In this document: positions 10,770 through 19,565 of the stretch, piece by piece
Position numbering within the stretch: the stretch's first letter is position 1
Layout: every line of letters starts with the position of its first letter
DNA from: Acidobacteriota bacterium
Lineage (GTDB): Bacteria; Acidobacteriota; Terriglobia; Acidiferrales; UBA7541
Length of the DNA: 64,000 nucleotides
Reading direction: 5' to 3'
Assembly: GCA_021832085.1 (NCBI GenBank)
Contig: JAKBLM010000003.1
Span: 97,653-161,652, forward strand
Program-made: the position numbers and the translations under genes
Notes under the pieces: generated by a model
The model's input: only the letters and a program-made list of their open reading frames with translations
Databases searched by the model: none
What the model was told of the DNA's origin: nothing

Positions 10770-11711
10770 GTGAATTCCTGGGCACAACAGATACGGGCCG
10801 GCGATGTGCGCGCGATCTCGCGCGCGATCACGGCGATCGAGAACGCGAGTCCCGAAGCGGAGAAGCTGGTGCGGGAGCTGTTTCCGCACACCGGGCGGGC
10901 GGCGATCATCGGCATCACCGGCGCGCCGGGCACCGGCAAGAGCACTTTGGTCGATCGCCTGGCTGCGCATTACCGGCGCTCGGGCCAATCGGTTGGCATC
11001 GTCGCGATCGATCCCACCAGTCCCTTCACCGGCGGCGCGATTCTGGGCGACCGCATTCGCATGCAGGGGCACGCGCTGGACGCGGGCATCTTCATCCGGT
11101 CGATGGCGACGCGCGGCTGGCTCGGCGGGCTGGCCGAGGCGACGGCCGAAGCGGCGCTGGTGCTCGACGCGGCGGGCAAGGACGTGATCCTGATCGAGAC
11201 GGTCGGCGTGGGCCAGGACGAAGTCGACATCGTGCGGCTGGCTGATTGCACGCTGGTGGTGCTGGTGCCGGGGATGGGCGACGATGTGCAGAACCTGAAG
11301 GCGGGGCTGATGGAGATCGCCGATCTCTTCGTGGTGAACAAGGCCGATCAGCCGGGCACCGACCGCTTCGAGCGGCAGCTGCGCGCGGTGCTGGAGATCG
11401 TGCCGGAGCGGGACGGCTGGCGACCGCCGGTGGTGCGGACGATCGCAACGGAAAACCAGGGCGTCAGCGAACTGGCCGGCATGATCGAACGATTCGGCGC
11501 GACGATGCAGGCGGGTGGAAAACGGTCGCGGCGGCGAATCGAGCACTGGAAGCAGCGGTTGGTGGAACTGCTGCACCGGCGGCTGATGCTGCGCGTGGGC
11601 CGTCACCTGGACGACCGGCAACTGGAAGTGCTGGCGGCGGCAGTGGCGGCGCGGGAGAAGGATCCGTTCGCCGCGGTGGACGAAGTTCTGACGAAAGCGG
11701 GGATCGAATGA
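10770..11711 (+). CDS. meaB: MeaB/ArgK-type G3E GTPase (methylmalonyl-CoA mutase chaperone)
   Basis: 313 residues. MeaB-type GTPases protect and reload B12-dependent acyl-CoA mutases. Visible are the P-loop GAPGTGKST (about 50-58), the ETVGVGQDEVDI switch region, the VNKAD specificity motif and a C-terminal dimerisation arm. No mutase gene is in the window, so its partner must lie elsewhere; the neighbouring acyl-CoA dehydrogenase is compatible with propionyl- or branched-chain acyl-CoA metabolism. The GTG start lacks a Shine-Dalgarno sequence. The stop overlaps the next gene's ATG (ATGA). Confidence 0.92.
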   Translation: MNSWAQQIRAGDVRAISRAITAIENASPEAEKLVRELFPHTGRAAIIGITGAPGTGKSTLVDRLAAHYRRSGQSVGIVAIDPTSPFTGGAILGDRIRMQGHALDAGIFIRSMATRGWLGGLAEATAEAALVLDAAGKDVILIETVGVGQDEVDIVRLADCTLVVLVPGMGDDVQNLKAGLMEIADLFVVNKADQPGTDRFERQLRAVLEIVPERDGWRPPVVRTIATENQGVSELAGMIERFGATMQAGGKRSRRRIEHWKQRLVELLHRRLMLRVGRHLDDRQLEVLAAAVAAREKDPFAAVDEVLTKAGIE

Positions 11712-12553
11712 AACTTGGGGATTGGGAACTGCAGTTGGTGACGGACGGGCTGTTCGGGCTGGACGGCGGGGCGATGTTCGGCGTGGTGCCCAAGCCGCTG
11801 TGGGAAAAGAAGTCGCCGGCAGACGGCCGCAACCGGATCCGGATGGCGATGAATTGCTGGCTGCTGCGCGGGCAGGGCCAGACGATTTTGATCGAGACCG
11901 GCGCCGGGGATAAATGGGACGAGAAGCACGCCGACATCTACAACCTGGCGAAGGAGCCGGAACACCGGCTGGTGCGGCATCTGGCCGAGCAGGACGCGAA
12001 ACCGGAAGAGATCAGCATGGTGATCAACACGCACCTGCATTTCGACCACTGCGGCTGGAACACGCGGCGCAAGGGCGACCGCGCGGTGCCGACCTTTCCC
12101 AAGGCGCGCTACGTGGTGCAGCGCGGCGAGCTGGAGCACGCACGGCGGCCGAACGAACGGGACCGCGCCAGCTATCTGCCCGATAATTTCGCGCCGATCG
12201 AGCAGGCGGGGCAGTGGCAGACGGTCGAAGGCGACACGCAGCTGCTGCCAGGGCTGGAGCTGGTCGTCGTGCCGGGGCATACGCGCGACATGCAGTGCGT
12301 GAAGATTTCGGGCGGAGGACAGACGGCGATTCTGCTGGCCGATCTGGTGCCGACGCGGGCGCATCTACCTTACCCGTGGATCATGGGCTACGACCTCTAT
12401 CCGATGACGACGCTCGAAAACAAGAAGCAATGGCTGCCGCGGCTGGCGCGTGAAGGGTGGCTGTGCCTCTTCGGGCACGACCCGGACGTGCCGGCGGCTT
12501 ACCTGCGCGAGCGCGACGGAAAGTTCGAAGCCGAACCGGTGGCGATCGACTGA
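11708..12553 (+). CDS. MBL-fold metallo-hydrolase
   Basis: 281 residues of the metallo-beta-lactamase fold. The metal-binding motif THLHFDHCGW lies near residues 107-116, with further ligands in VPGHTRD, LLADLVP and LFGHDPD. The arrangement is like the lactonase/quorum-quenching and other small-molecule MBL hydrolases, but the substrate cannot be read from sequence. No signal peptide. Its ATG overlaps the meaB stop by four bases, so the two are translated together; that fits a thioester or lactone hydrolase in the same acyl-CoA pathway, which is inference. Confidence 0.9.
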   Translation: MKLGDWELQLVTDGLFGLDGGAMFGVVPKPLWEKKSPADGRNRIRMAMNCWLLRGQGQTILIETGAGDKWDEKHADIYNLAKEPEHRLVRHLAEQDAKPEEISMVINTHLHFDHCGWNTRRKGDRAVPTFPKARYVVQRGELEHARRPNERDRASYLPDNFAPIEQAGQWQTVEGDTQLLPGLELVVVPGHTRDMQCVKISGGGQTAILLADLVPTRAHLPYPWIMGYDLYPMTTLENKKQWLPRLAREGWLCLFGHDPDVPAAYLRERDGKFEAEPVAID

Positions 12554-12890
12554 GGCGCGAGCCAAGAGGACGCGACGGCAGGCGCGGGCAGGGAACAGCA
12601 GATGGCTCGCGGCGGACTGCGTCGGGAAGCGTTCGGTCCGGCAGCGATCGCCCTGAAGGATGCCGGCCGGGTTCGAGACGAGATCGCGTGGGCAAGGGAA
12701 CTTTGGCGGCACAGCCTTCAGGCTGTGGCCCGCGCGTTCCCGGCTGACCGGAACGCCACTGGCTGAAGACGGAGGCGCTCTGCGGTGGCCGCCGCGGGAG
12801 GGGAATCAACAGCTTCCGTCGGGGCTGACGCCGGGGTGGGACCCTGTTATTTTTCCCGTTTGTGTGCACAACGGACACTAGCGAGGTGAC
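12554..12890. other. Intergenic region before mtnP, with a hairpin repeat
   Basis: 337 bases without a supported gene. An 18-base palindromic hairpin (CACAGCCT, TC, AGGCTGTG; 12710-12727) lies here. A GAGGTGAC ribosome site for mtnP ends the region. Confidence 0.6.
12710..12727. repeat. Palindromic hairpin CACAGCCTTCAGGCTGTG
   Basis: An eight-base perfect inverted repeat with a two-base centre in a non-coding gap. It resembles the small intergenic palindromes scattered elsewhere in this window. Confidence 0.6.
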
Positions 12891-13793
12891 ATGGCAAAGA
12901 AGACGACAAAAGCGAAGGCCGGCTCGCGGCAGCAGCCGGTGAAGTTGGGCATTATCGGGGGCAGCGGGCTCTACTCGATGCCGGGACTCGAGAAGGCGCG
13001 CGAAGTGAAGGTGCGGACGCCGTTTGGCGCCCCGTCGGACGCGCTGGTGGTGGGCACGCTGAGCGGCCGGCGGGTGGCGTTTCTGGCGCGGCACGGCCGC
13101 GGCCATCGCTTCCTGCCCAGCGAGGTGAATTACCGCGCGAACATCTACGCGATGAAGATGCTCGGGGTCGAGCGGATCATTTCGGTGAGCGCGGTGGGCT
13201 CGCTGCGGGAGGAGTTGCAGCCGCTCGAGTTCGTGATTCCCAGCCAGTTTTTCGACCGGACACGGGGCCGCGCCTCGACGTTTTTCGGCCAGGGGCTGGT
13301 GGCGCACACCGCTTTCGACAAGCCGACCTGCGGCGACCTGAGCGAGGTGCTGGCCGGCGCCTGCGAACGCGCCGGGGTGACGGTGCACCGGGGCGGGACC
13401 TACGTCTGCATGGAAGGGCCGCTCTATTCGACCTTGGCGGAATCGCTGTTTTACCGGCGGATGAATTTCGACATCATCGGAATGACGAACCTGACCGAGG
13501 CGAAGCTGGCGCGCGAGGCGGAGATTTGCTACGCGAGCGTATCGATGGTGACCGACTACGACTGCTGGCACCCGGGGCACGATACGGTGACGAGCGACCA
13601 GGTGGTCGCCAACGTGAACAAGAACACCGCGAACGTGCAGAAGGTGGTGCGCGAGGCGGTGGCCATGGTGCCGGAGGAGCGGACGTGCAAGTGCGGCTCG
13701 ATGCTTGCCAGCGCGTTCGTGACCGAGCGCTCGAAAATTCCGGCGGCGACCAAGCGGCGGCTGGCGGCGATTATCGGGAAATACATCCGGTAA
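12891..13793 (+). CDS. mtnP: S-methyl-5'-thioadenosine phosphorylase
   Basis: 300 residues of the PNP/MTAP family, which cleaves methylthioadenosine with phosphate to adenine and methylthioribose-1-phosphate in methionine salvage. Motifs seen are IIGGSGLYSMPG (phosphate loop), FLARHGRGHRFLPSEVNYRAN, YVCMEGPLYSTLAES and IIGMTNLTEAKLAREAE. The 'MTN' at the substrate site and the conserved 'YDCWH' segment are typical of MTAP-type enzymes. A Lys-rich N-terminal extension of about 15 residues precedes the core. Inosine or guanosine phosphorylase activity is a less likely alternative. Confidence 0.92.
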   Translation: MAKKTTKAKAGSRQQPVKLGIIGGSGLYSMPGLEKAREVKVRTPFGAPSDALVVGTLSGRRVAFLARHGRGHRFLPSEVNYRANIYAMKMLGVERIISVSAVGSLREELQPLEFVIPSQFFDRTRGRASTFFGQGLVAHTAFDKPTCGDLSEVLAGACERAGVTVHRGGTYVCMEGPLYSTLAESLFYRRMNFDIIGMTNLTEAKLAREAEICYASVSMVTDYDCWHPGHDTVTSDQVVANVNKNTANVQKVVREAVAMVPEERTCKCGSMLASAFVTERSKIPAATKRRLAAIIGKYIR

Positions 13794-14172
13794 AGGCGAT
13801 TGCCATCCTGTTGCCGGGGCTGATACTGCGGCGGTCGACCGAAGAGGTGACGCCGGTTCCTCGGAGAATCCCCGTGCGCAAGTCCGGCAGGCGGGACCTT
13901 CACCCTACGGCATGCGAACTTGTGCGTGGGGGTGACGGCGACGCTGGCCATGCGGAAAGGCCCACGGCCGGGACGGCGTTGGCCGTGGCTGGCGGAACGT
14001 TGCCCGAAGGAGAAGTGGGACGGAAAGAGGCTGAAGCCTGTGTCACTTTATTGAGGTTCGGTCGAAGGACTGGCAGCTTGGCGATGTAGCGGAGAGGTTC
14101 AAGCGAAAAGCTTCGCGGCGGCATCGAAAGGGTTGAGATCGCACGTCGAAGGGCGCTCTCGCGTGGAGACAA
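13794..14172. other. Intergenic region between mtnP and dapF
   Basis: 379 bases without a supported gene. A CACGGCC/GGCCGTG inverted repeat lies near 13960-13990, and an AGGCTGAAGCCT element near 14030, both similar to the short palindromes elsewhere. I see no consensus promoter. Confidence 0.5.
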
Positions 14173-15036
14173 ATGACCGCTATTCAATTCGCCAAAGCAC
14201 ATGGACTCGGAAACGATTTTCTGGTGATGGAGGAGGCGGCGCTGGGCGGCCGCCAACCGGGTGAAGTGGCCCGGGCAATCTGTCAGAGACACACGGGGGT
14301 TGGCGGCGACGGCATCGTGCCGCTCGCCAGGACCGGCGAGAGCCGGTGGAGATTCCGGATTTTCAACGCCGACGGAAGTGAAGCGGATCTTTCGGGCAAC
14401 GCGATGCGTTGCGCGGTGACCTGGCTGACTTCGCGGATCGAGTCGCCGGCGCCGGGGCTGGAACTGACGCTCGAAACACGCGTGGGGCCGAAGCGCCATA
14501 TCTTTTGCGGGCGACGTGGAAGCGAGTACGTTTTCCGCAGCGAGATCATTCGGCCGGATTTCTCGGCAGAGAAGATCCCGTTTCGGCCGCCGAAAGCGGT
14601 GGCCGAGCCGGCGGTGGAATTCCCGCTGCCGGTCGGCGACGAGATTTTGCCGGTGACGCCGCTGTGGGTAGGCAACCCGCAGTGCATTGCGCTGGTCGAC
14701 GACCTGCGGACAATCGATTGGAAGGGGCTGGGACCGGAAATCGAGAACCATCCGTTTTTTCCCGAGCGGGTGAACGCGGGTTTCGTGCAGGTGCTCGCAC
14801 CAGATAGAATTGCGGCACGGTTCTGGGAGCGGGGCGTGGGACACACGCTCGCTTCGGGCACCGGATCGAGCGCATGCGCCGTGGCGGCTGTGGTGAACGG
14901 GAAAACCGGGCGCCAGGTGACGGTGATGACCGAGTTGGGCGAAATGAACGTCCACTGGCGCGAGACGGACGACGTTGTCGAACTGGTGGGTCCGGCCGAA
15001 TTGACGGCGGAAGGGGTGTTTTACCTGGCAGATTGA
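14173..15036 (+). CDS. dapF: Diaminopimelate epimerase with Ser at the second catalytic Cys position
   Basis: 287 residues. DapF interconverts LL- and meso-diaminopimelate using two cysteines as acid and base. The first is present in NADGSEADLSGNAMRC (Cys80). The second motif, normally ERGxGxTxACGTGACA, reads ERGVGHTLASGTGSSACA, so the usual catalytic Cys is Ser228, and a Cys occurs seven residues later (235). The fold signatures are otherwise complete. It heads a tight unit with LD-carboxypeptidase (6-base gap) and mpl, which supports a true role in DAP metabolism. Either the Ser form is active or it has drifted to another epimerase-like substrate. Confidence 0.88.
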   Translation: MTAIQFAKAHGLGNDFLVMEEAALGGRQPGEVARAICQRHTGVGGDGIVPLARTGESRWRFRIFNADGSEADLSGNAMRCAVTWLTSRIESPAPGLELTLETRVGPKRHIFCGRRGSEYVFRSEIIRPDFSAEKIPFRPPKAVAEPAVEFPLPVGDEILPVTPLWVGNPQCIALVDDLRTIDWKGLGPEIENHPFFPERVNAGFVQVLAPDRIAARFWERGVGHTLASGTGSSACAVAAVVNGKTGRQVTVMTELGEMNVHWRETDDVVELVGPAELTAEGVFYLAD

Positions 15037-15042
15037 GGGTAA

Positions 15043-15990
15043 ATGAACAGGGAGGAGATTCTCAGACCGAAGGCGCTTTTACCGGGTGCGGCGCTGCGGA
15101 TTGTGGCGCCCGCGAGTCCGGTGGAAGAGGCGAAGCTGCGGCGCGGCACGCTGGAGCTGGAACGGCTCGGTTTCCGGCCGCAATGGAATGAGGCGGTACT
15201 GGCGCGCGACGGCTATTTCGCCGGGCCGGCGGCCGACCGGGCAAGGGAAGTGGCGGAGGCGTTCGCCGAGCCGGAAACGGCCGGGCTGGTGGCTGCGCGC
15301 GGCGGCTACGGCACCGGATATCTGCTTGAGGACCTGGACCGGCTGGAGCCGGAAGAGCCGAAAGCGATTATCGGCTACAGCGATTTGACGCTGTTGCAGG
15401 GCCTTGCCTGGCACCGTTGGGGCTGGGTAACGTTTTACGGGCCGATGGCAGCTGCGGGATTCGATGCCGGGGCCGGTTGCCCTAGCGGCTACGACGAATC
15501 ATCATTTCTGCAGGCACTCACGAAAACGGACAACGGCTGGCGACTTCCGCTCAAGGGGGAAACCCTGGCGGAGGGGGAAGCCGAAGGACGAGTGCTGGGT
15601 GGCTGCCTGACGATGTTGCGTGCACTCGTCGGCACCGATTGGGAGCCGGAAACCGAGGACGCGATTTTGCTGCTCGAGGATTGCAATATGAAGCCGTACC
15701 AAGTGGATCGCGCGCTGATGCACCTGAAACTGGCGGGAAAACTGGACGAGGTGCGCGGATTTCTGCTGGGCGATTTCCCAGGCTGCGAGCCGCCGGTGGA
15801 GGGCGGGCCGACGGTGCGTGACGTGGCAGAGCGGCTGCTGGCGCCGCTCGGCGTGCCGGTGGTGTGGGGCGCGCCGGTGGGTCACACGCGGCATCCGATG
15901 CTGACGGTGCCGCTGGGCGTGCGCGCGCGGCTGGTGGCACGCGGGCAAGGGCGGCTCGATTTTCTGGAACCGGCAGTGATTCCGGCATGA
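15043..15990 (+). CDS. ldcA: LD-carboxypeptidase (S66 family)
   Basis: 315 residues. Peptidase family S66 removes the terminal D-Ala from murein tetrapeptides, giving the tripeptide used in recycling. The nucleophile motif is IIGYSDLTLL, the acidic residue lies in LLLEDCNMKPYQVDR and the His in WGAPVGHTRHP, which completes the Ser-Glu-His triad. No signal peptide, as expected for a cytoplasmic recycling enzyme. It sits 6 bases after dapF and overlaps mpl by four bases (ATGA). Confidence 0.93.
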   Translation: MNREEILRPKALLPGAALRIVAPASPVEEAKLRRGTLELERLGFRPQWNEAVLARDGYFAGPAADRAREVAEAFAEPETAGLVAARGGYGTGYLLEDLDRLEPEEPKAIIGYSDLTLLQGLAWHRWGWVTFYGPMAAAGFDAGAGCPSGYDESSFLQALTKTDNGWRLPLKGETLAEGEAEGRVLGGCLTMLRALVGTDWEPETEDAILLLEDCNMKPYQVDRALMHLKLAGKLDEVRGFLLGDFPGCEPPVEGGPTVRDVAERLLAPLGVPVVWGAPVGHTRHPMLTVPLGVRARLVARGQGRLDFLEPAVIPA

Positions 15991-17402
15991 AGAGCGGCAG
16001 CCGCGTCTATCTGGCCGGAATCGGCGGGATCGCAATGGCGTCGCTGGGGGCGATGCTGGCCGAACGCGACTTCGCTGTGAGCGGTTCGGACGCGGGTGTC
16101 TATTCCCCGGCTTCGGAAATGCTGCGGGCGGCAGGGATCCAGTGGAAAGAGGGATTCCGGGAGCAGAATCTCGATCCGCGGCCCGACTGGGTGGTGATCG
16201 GCAACGCGCTTTCGCGTGGGAACCCGGAAGTCGAACGAATCCTCGACGAGAAAATTCCCTATCGGTCGCTGCCGGCGGTGATCGAAGAGGTGTTTCTGCC
16301 TGGGCACCGGTCTCTGGTCGTCACCGGAACGCACGGGAAGACGACCACAACATCGCTGCTGGCCTGGATCCTGCACGTAGCCGAGCGCAAGCCGGACTTC
16401 CTGATTGGCGGCATGGTGCCGAACTTCGGGACGAGCTTCGGGCTGGGCGGAGGCGAGGAGTTCGTGATCGAAGGCGACGAATACGATTCGGCGTTTTTCG
16501 ACAAAGGGCCGAAATTCCTGCATTACCACCCCGACGACCTCGTCATCACTTCGCTCGAATTCGATCATGCCGATATCTATCCGAATCTCGAGGCAATCGA
16601 GTTGCAGTTTCGGCGGCTGGTGAACCTGGTGCCGCGGCGCGGGCGGATCGTTGCCTGGAGCGAAAGCGCGACGGTGCGAGCGGTGACGGCAAAGGCGTTT
16701 TGCCCGGTGGAGAGCTACGGGCTGGGCGAGGGATACGACTGGACGGCGAAGGATCTGGAATTCGGCGAGGAGACGACGCGGTTTCGCGCGTTGCACGGTG
16801 CGCGGGAAGTGGGCGCATTCGAGATGCGGCTGGCGGGACGGCACAACGTGCTGAACGCGCTGGCAGCGATTGCAGTAGCGAGCGGACGCGGGGTTGAGCC
16901 GGGAGCGATCCGCGAAGCGCTCGGGAGCTTTCGCGGCGTGCGGCGGCGCCTGGAGCCGCGAGGCGAAGCGCGGGAAGTGCTGGTGGTCGATGATTTCGGC
17001 CATCATCCCACGGCGGTGCGCGAAACCATCGCGGCGGCGCGCGGTCGCTGGCCCGGACGGCGCATCTGGGCGGTATTCGAGCCGCGTTCGAACACGATGC
17101 GGCGCAATCTGCTCGAAAACGAACTGGCCGACGCATTGGCGACGGCCGATGCCGCGGTGATTGGGCCGGTGAACCGGGCGCAGTTGCTGAGCGACGAGGA
17201 ACGATTGGATCCGGGGCGCGTGGTCGCACGGATTCGGCGCGAGGGGCGGCCGGCCTGGGCATTCGGCTCGGCGGCGGAGATTGCCGAATTCGTTGCCGGC
17301 AAGGCGGAAGCGGGCGACCTGGTGCTGGCGCTTTCGAATGGGAGCTTCGACGGGTTGTGCGAGAAGGTGCTCGCGGCGCTGACGCGGCGCGCAGGCGGGT
17401 AA
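15987..17402 (+). CDS. mpl: UDP-N-acetylmuramate:L-Ala-gamma-D-Glu-meso-DAP ligase
   Basis: 471 residues. Mpl attaches the recycled tripeptide L-Ala-gamma-D-Glu-meso-DAP directly to UDP-MurNAc. Seen are the Rossmann GIGGIAMASLG start, the ATP loop VTGTHGKTTTTS (near 113), the Mur-ligase EGDEYDSAFFDKGPKF segment, which is diagnostic of Mpl over MurC, and the C-terminal DDFGHHPTAVRETI motif. Length and order match the family. Its ATG overlaps the ldcA stop, so substrate maker, tripeptide maker and ligase are coexpressed. Confidence 0.95.
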   Translation: MKSGSRVYLAGIGGIAMASLGAMLAERDFAVSGSDAGVYSPASEMLRAAGIQWKEGFREQNLDPRPDWVVIGNALSRGNPEVERILDEKIPYRSLPAVIEEVFLPGHRSLVVTGTHGKTTTTSLLAWILHVAERKPDFLIGGMVPNFGTSFGLGGGEEFVIEGDEYDSAFFDKGPKFLHYHPDDLVITSLEFDHADIYPNLEAIELQFRRLVNLVPRRGRIVAWSESATVRAVTAKAFCPVESYGLGEGYDWTAKDLEFGEETTRFRALHGAREVGAFEMRLAGRHNVLNALAAIAVASGRGVEPGAIREALGSFRGVRRRLEPRGEAREVLVVDDFGHHPTAVRETIAAARGRWPGRRIWAVFEPRSNTMRRNLLENELADALATADAAVIGPVNRAQLLSDEERLDPGRVVARIRREGRPAWAFGSAAEIAEFVAGKAEAGDLVLALSNGSFDGLCEKVLAALTRRAGG

Positions 17403-17597
17403 AGCGGTTCCCTGCGAAAATCAGGCAATTGACGACTGCCGGTCGCGCCAACCACCAGGGCGGAATCGCCGCTATTCCTTTCCACAGGCTGTATCTGGAC
17501 TAAAGAAGTGGATTATGGTTTGGGTTTGTGCTTTTCACGCGGCGTGGGGGTGGGGCACAATGAGCGGCTCTGATTTCACGCCGAGGGAGGGTGTGCC

Positions 17598-19403
17598 GTG
17601 ATCCTTCACATGGTTGACAAAATGCGGAGACATTTGGGGCTGCGCGGGGCGCTGCTGGCGGCGCTGGTGTTCGTGCCAGCGCTGGCGCGGCCGGCGCGGG
17701 CCCAGGTTCGCTACAAGGTGTCGCTGGCCGACCGTGCGGCGCACATGTTCCACGTCACGATGACCGTGCCGAACGTGCAAGGGCACCTGGCGGTGAAGAT
17801 GCCGGCGTGGAACGCGACCTACCTGATGCGCGATTTCGCCGAGCGGGTCGAGGACGTGCGCGCCAGCGCGGCGGGCAAGCCTCTGCCGGTTTGGGCGCTG
17901 ACCGGCTACAGCTGGCGGATTACCGGCAGCGGAACGATTCAGATCCGTTACCGCGTCTACTGGAACAGCACCGGACCCTTCAGCTCGCAGTTGGACAATC
18001 AGCAGGCGTTCATCAACTTCGCCGACATTCTTTTTTACGCGCCGAGCCGGCGGCAGGACACGAGCGAAGTGGAGTTCACCGGCGTTCCGGCCGGGTGGCG
18101 GATTGCGGTCGAGCTGCCGAAGGCGGCCCAATGCCCGGCGCAGGCTTGCTATGTCGCGGGCAATTACGACTTGCTCGTCGACGCGCCGGCCGAAGCGGGC
18201 AAGTTCACCGAGTTCCGGTTCGTCGAGAACGGGGCGCATCTGCGCGTGGTGATGGACGCGATGGGCGGCGCGAAATGGAACCAGGCACAGCTCGAAGAGT
18301 GGCTGCGGAAGATCGTCAAGTACGAAACGGGGATGATGCGGGTAGTGCCGTTCAAGCAGTATCTCTTCATCTACCACATCGGGCCGGGCGCGGGCGGCGG
18401 CGGGATGGAGCATTCAAACGGGACGGCCATCGCCGTGCCGGAGTTTTCGGAGATTCCGGCGATCACGGCGCACGAGTTTTTCCATTTGTGGAACGTGAAG
18501 CGGATCCGGCCGCAATCGCTGACGCCGTACGATTACGAGCACCCGATGTGGACGCGGTCGCTCTGGTTTGCCGAGGGCGTGACCAGCACCTACGCGGCGT
18601 ACACAATGGTGCGCACGGGACTGTGGGCGCCCGAGCAGTATTACGCGCACCTGGGTCAGCTGATCACCGCGCTCGAGTCGCGGCCGGCGCGGCGCTGGCA
18701 GAGCGTCGAGGAATCGAGCCTGGACACCTGGTATGGAAAATATCCGTTCTACAACCGGCCGGAGCGGAGCATCTCGTATTACAACAAGGGCGAACTGGTG
18801 GGCGTGCTGCTCGATATCCGGATTCGGCAAGTGACCGGCAACCAGAAGAGCCTGAACAGCGTGATGCGCTACATGTATGCGCAATACCCGGCGAAGCACC
18901 GTTTTTACGACGGCACCGCCGCGATCGAAGCCGCGGTCAATCACGTTGCCGGGCGCGACCTGGACGGATTTTTCCAGCGCTACGTCGCGGGCACCGCTCC
19001 GATTCCCTGGAACAAAATGCTTGGGCGCGCCGGACTCGACGTGACCAGCAAGACGATGCAGGTGGCCGATCCGGGATTCCGCTGGCGGAGCACCGCCGGC
19101 GGCGCGGCGGTGGTGACCGAAGTGACGCCAGGGGGGCCGGCGGCAAAGGCAGGTCTCGAAGTGGGGGACGTCGTCATTTCCTCGGAGGGAGTACCGTTGC
19201 CGCCTTACGCACCCTTCTGGATTCGGCAGGAGCGGCCGGGCGCGACGGTCGAGTTGCAGGTGGCACGCAACGGCCGGGTAATGACCATGCCGCTTACCTT
19301 CGGGAGCCGGAGCCAAATGGTCTACCAGGTGGCTCCGATCGCCAATCCGAGCCCGGAACAAAAGCGAATTCTCGAAGGGCTGCTACACGCCGGCACACGG
19401 TAA
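17598..19403 (+). CDS. M61-family metallopeptidase with PDZ domain
   Basis: 601 residues, exported: hydrophobic segment LLAALVFVPALA followed by RPARAQ as a likely cleavage region. The zinc motif HEFFH (about 291-295) with the downstream Glu in WFAEGVTSTYAAY marks the glycyl-aminopeptidase (M61) family. The C-terminal 100 residues form a PDZ domain (VTEVTPGGPAAKAGLEVGDV). GTG start with GGGAGG upstream; a start five codons later is possible. It is a single gene. A role in periplasmic peptide turnover is inference. Confidence 0.92.
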   Translation: MILHMVDKMRRHLGLRGALLAALVFVPALARPARAQVRYKVSLADRAAHMFHVTMTVPNVQGHLAVKMPAWNATYLMRDFAERVEDVRASAAGKPLPVWALTGYSWRITGSGTIQIRYRVYWNSTGPFSSQLDNQQAFINFADILFYAPSRRQDTSEVEFTGVPAGWRIAVELPKAAQCPAQACYVAGNYDLLVDAPAEAGKFTEFRFVENGAHLRVVMDAMGGAKWNQAQLEEWLRKIVKYETGMMRVVPFKQYLFIYHIGPGAGGGGMEHSNGTAIAVPEFSEIPAITAHEFFHLWNVKRIRPQSLTPYDYEHPMWTRSLWFAEGVTSTYAAYTMVRTGLWAPEQYYAHLGQLITALESRPARRWQSVEESSLDTWYGKYPFYNRPERSISYYNKGELVGVLLDIRIRQVTGNQKSLNSVMRYMYAQYPAKHRFYDGTAAIEAAVNHVAGRDLDGFFQRYVAGTAPIPWNKMLGRAGLDVTSKTMQVADPGFRWRSTAGGAAVVTEVTPGGPAAKAGLEVGDVVISSEGVPLPPYAPFWIRQERPGATVELQVARNGRVMTMPLTFGSRSQMVYQVAPIANPSPEQKRILEGLLHAGTR

Positions 19404-19565
19404 ACTGCGCTGCGTTGCCGCGCCGGAATCCCGGGCAGGAAAGCGGCAGATGACGGACGGGCAAGACCGAAGGCCGGAACGAGTGAGTCCGCGAGCGTGC
19501 GCCTGACGGGGCGGGGAAGCAGACGATCAGCGGCGGACGGGCAAACCGGAGAACTCCTCGAAGAA

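Noticed and set aside
9405..11621. A 738-residue minus-strand open frame
   Set aside because: Antisense to the acyl-CoA dehydrogenase and meaB; no motifs.
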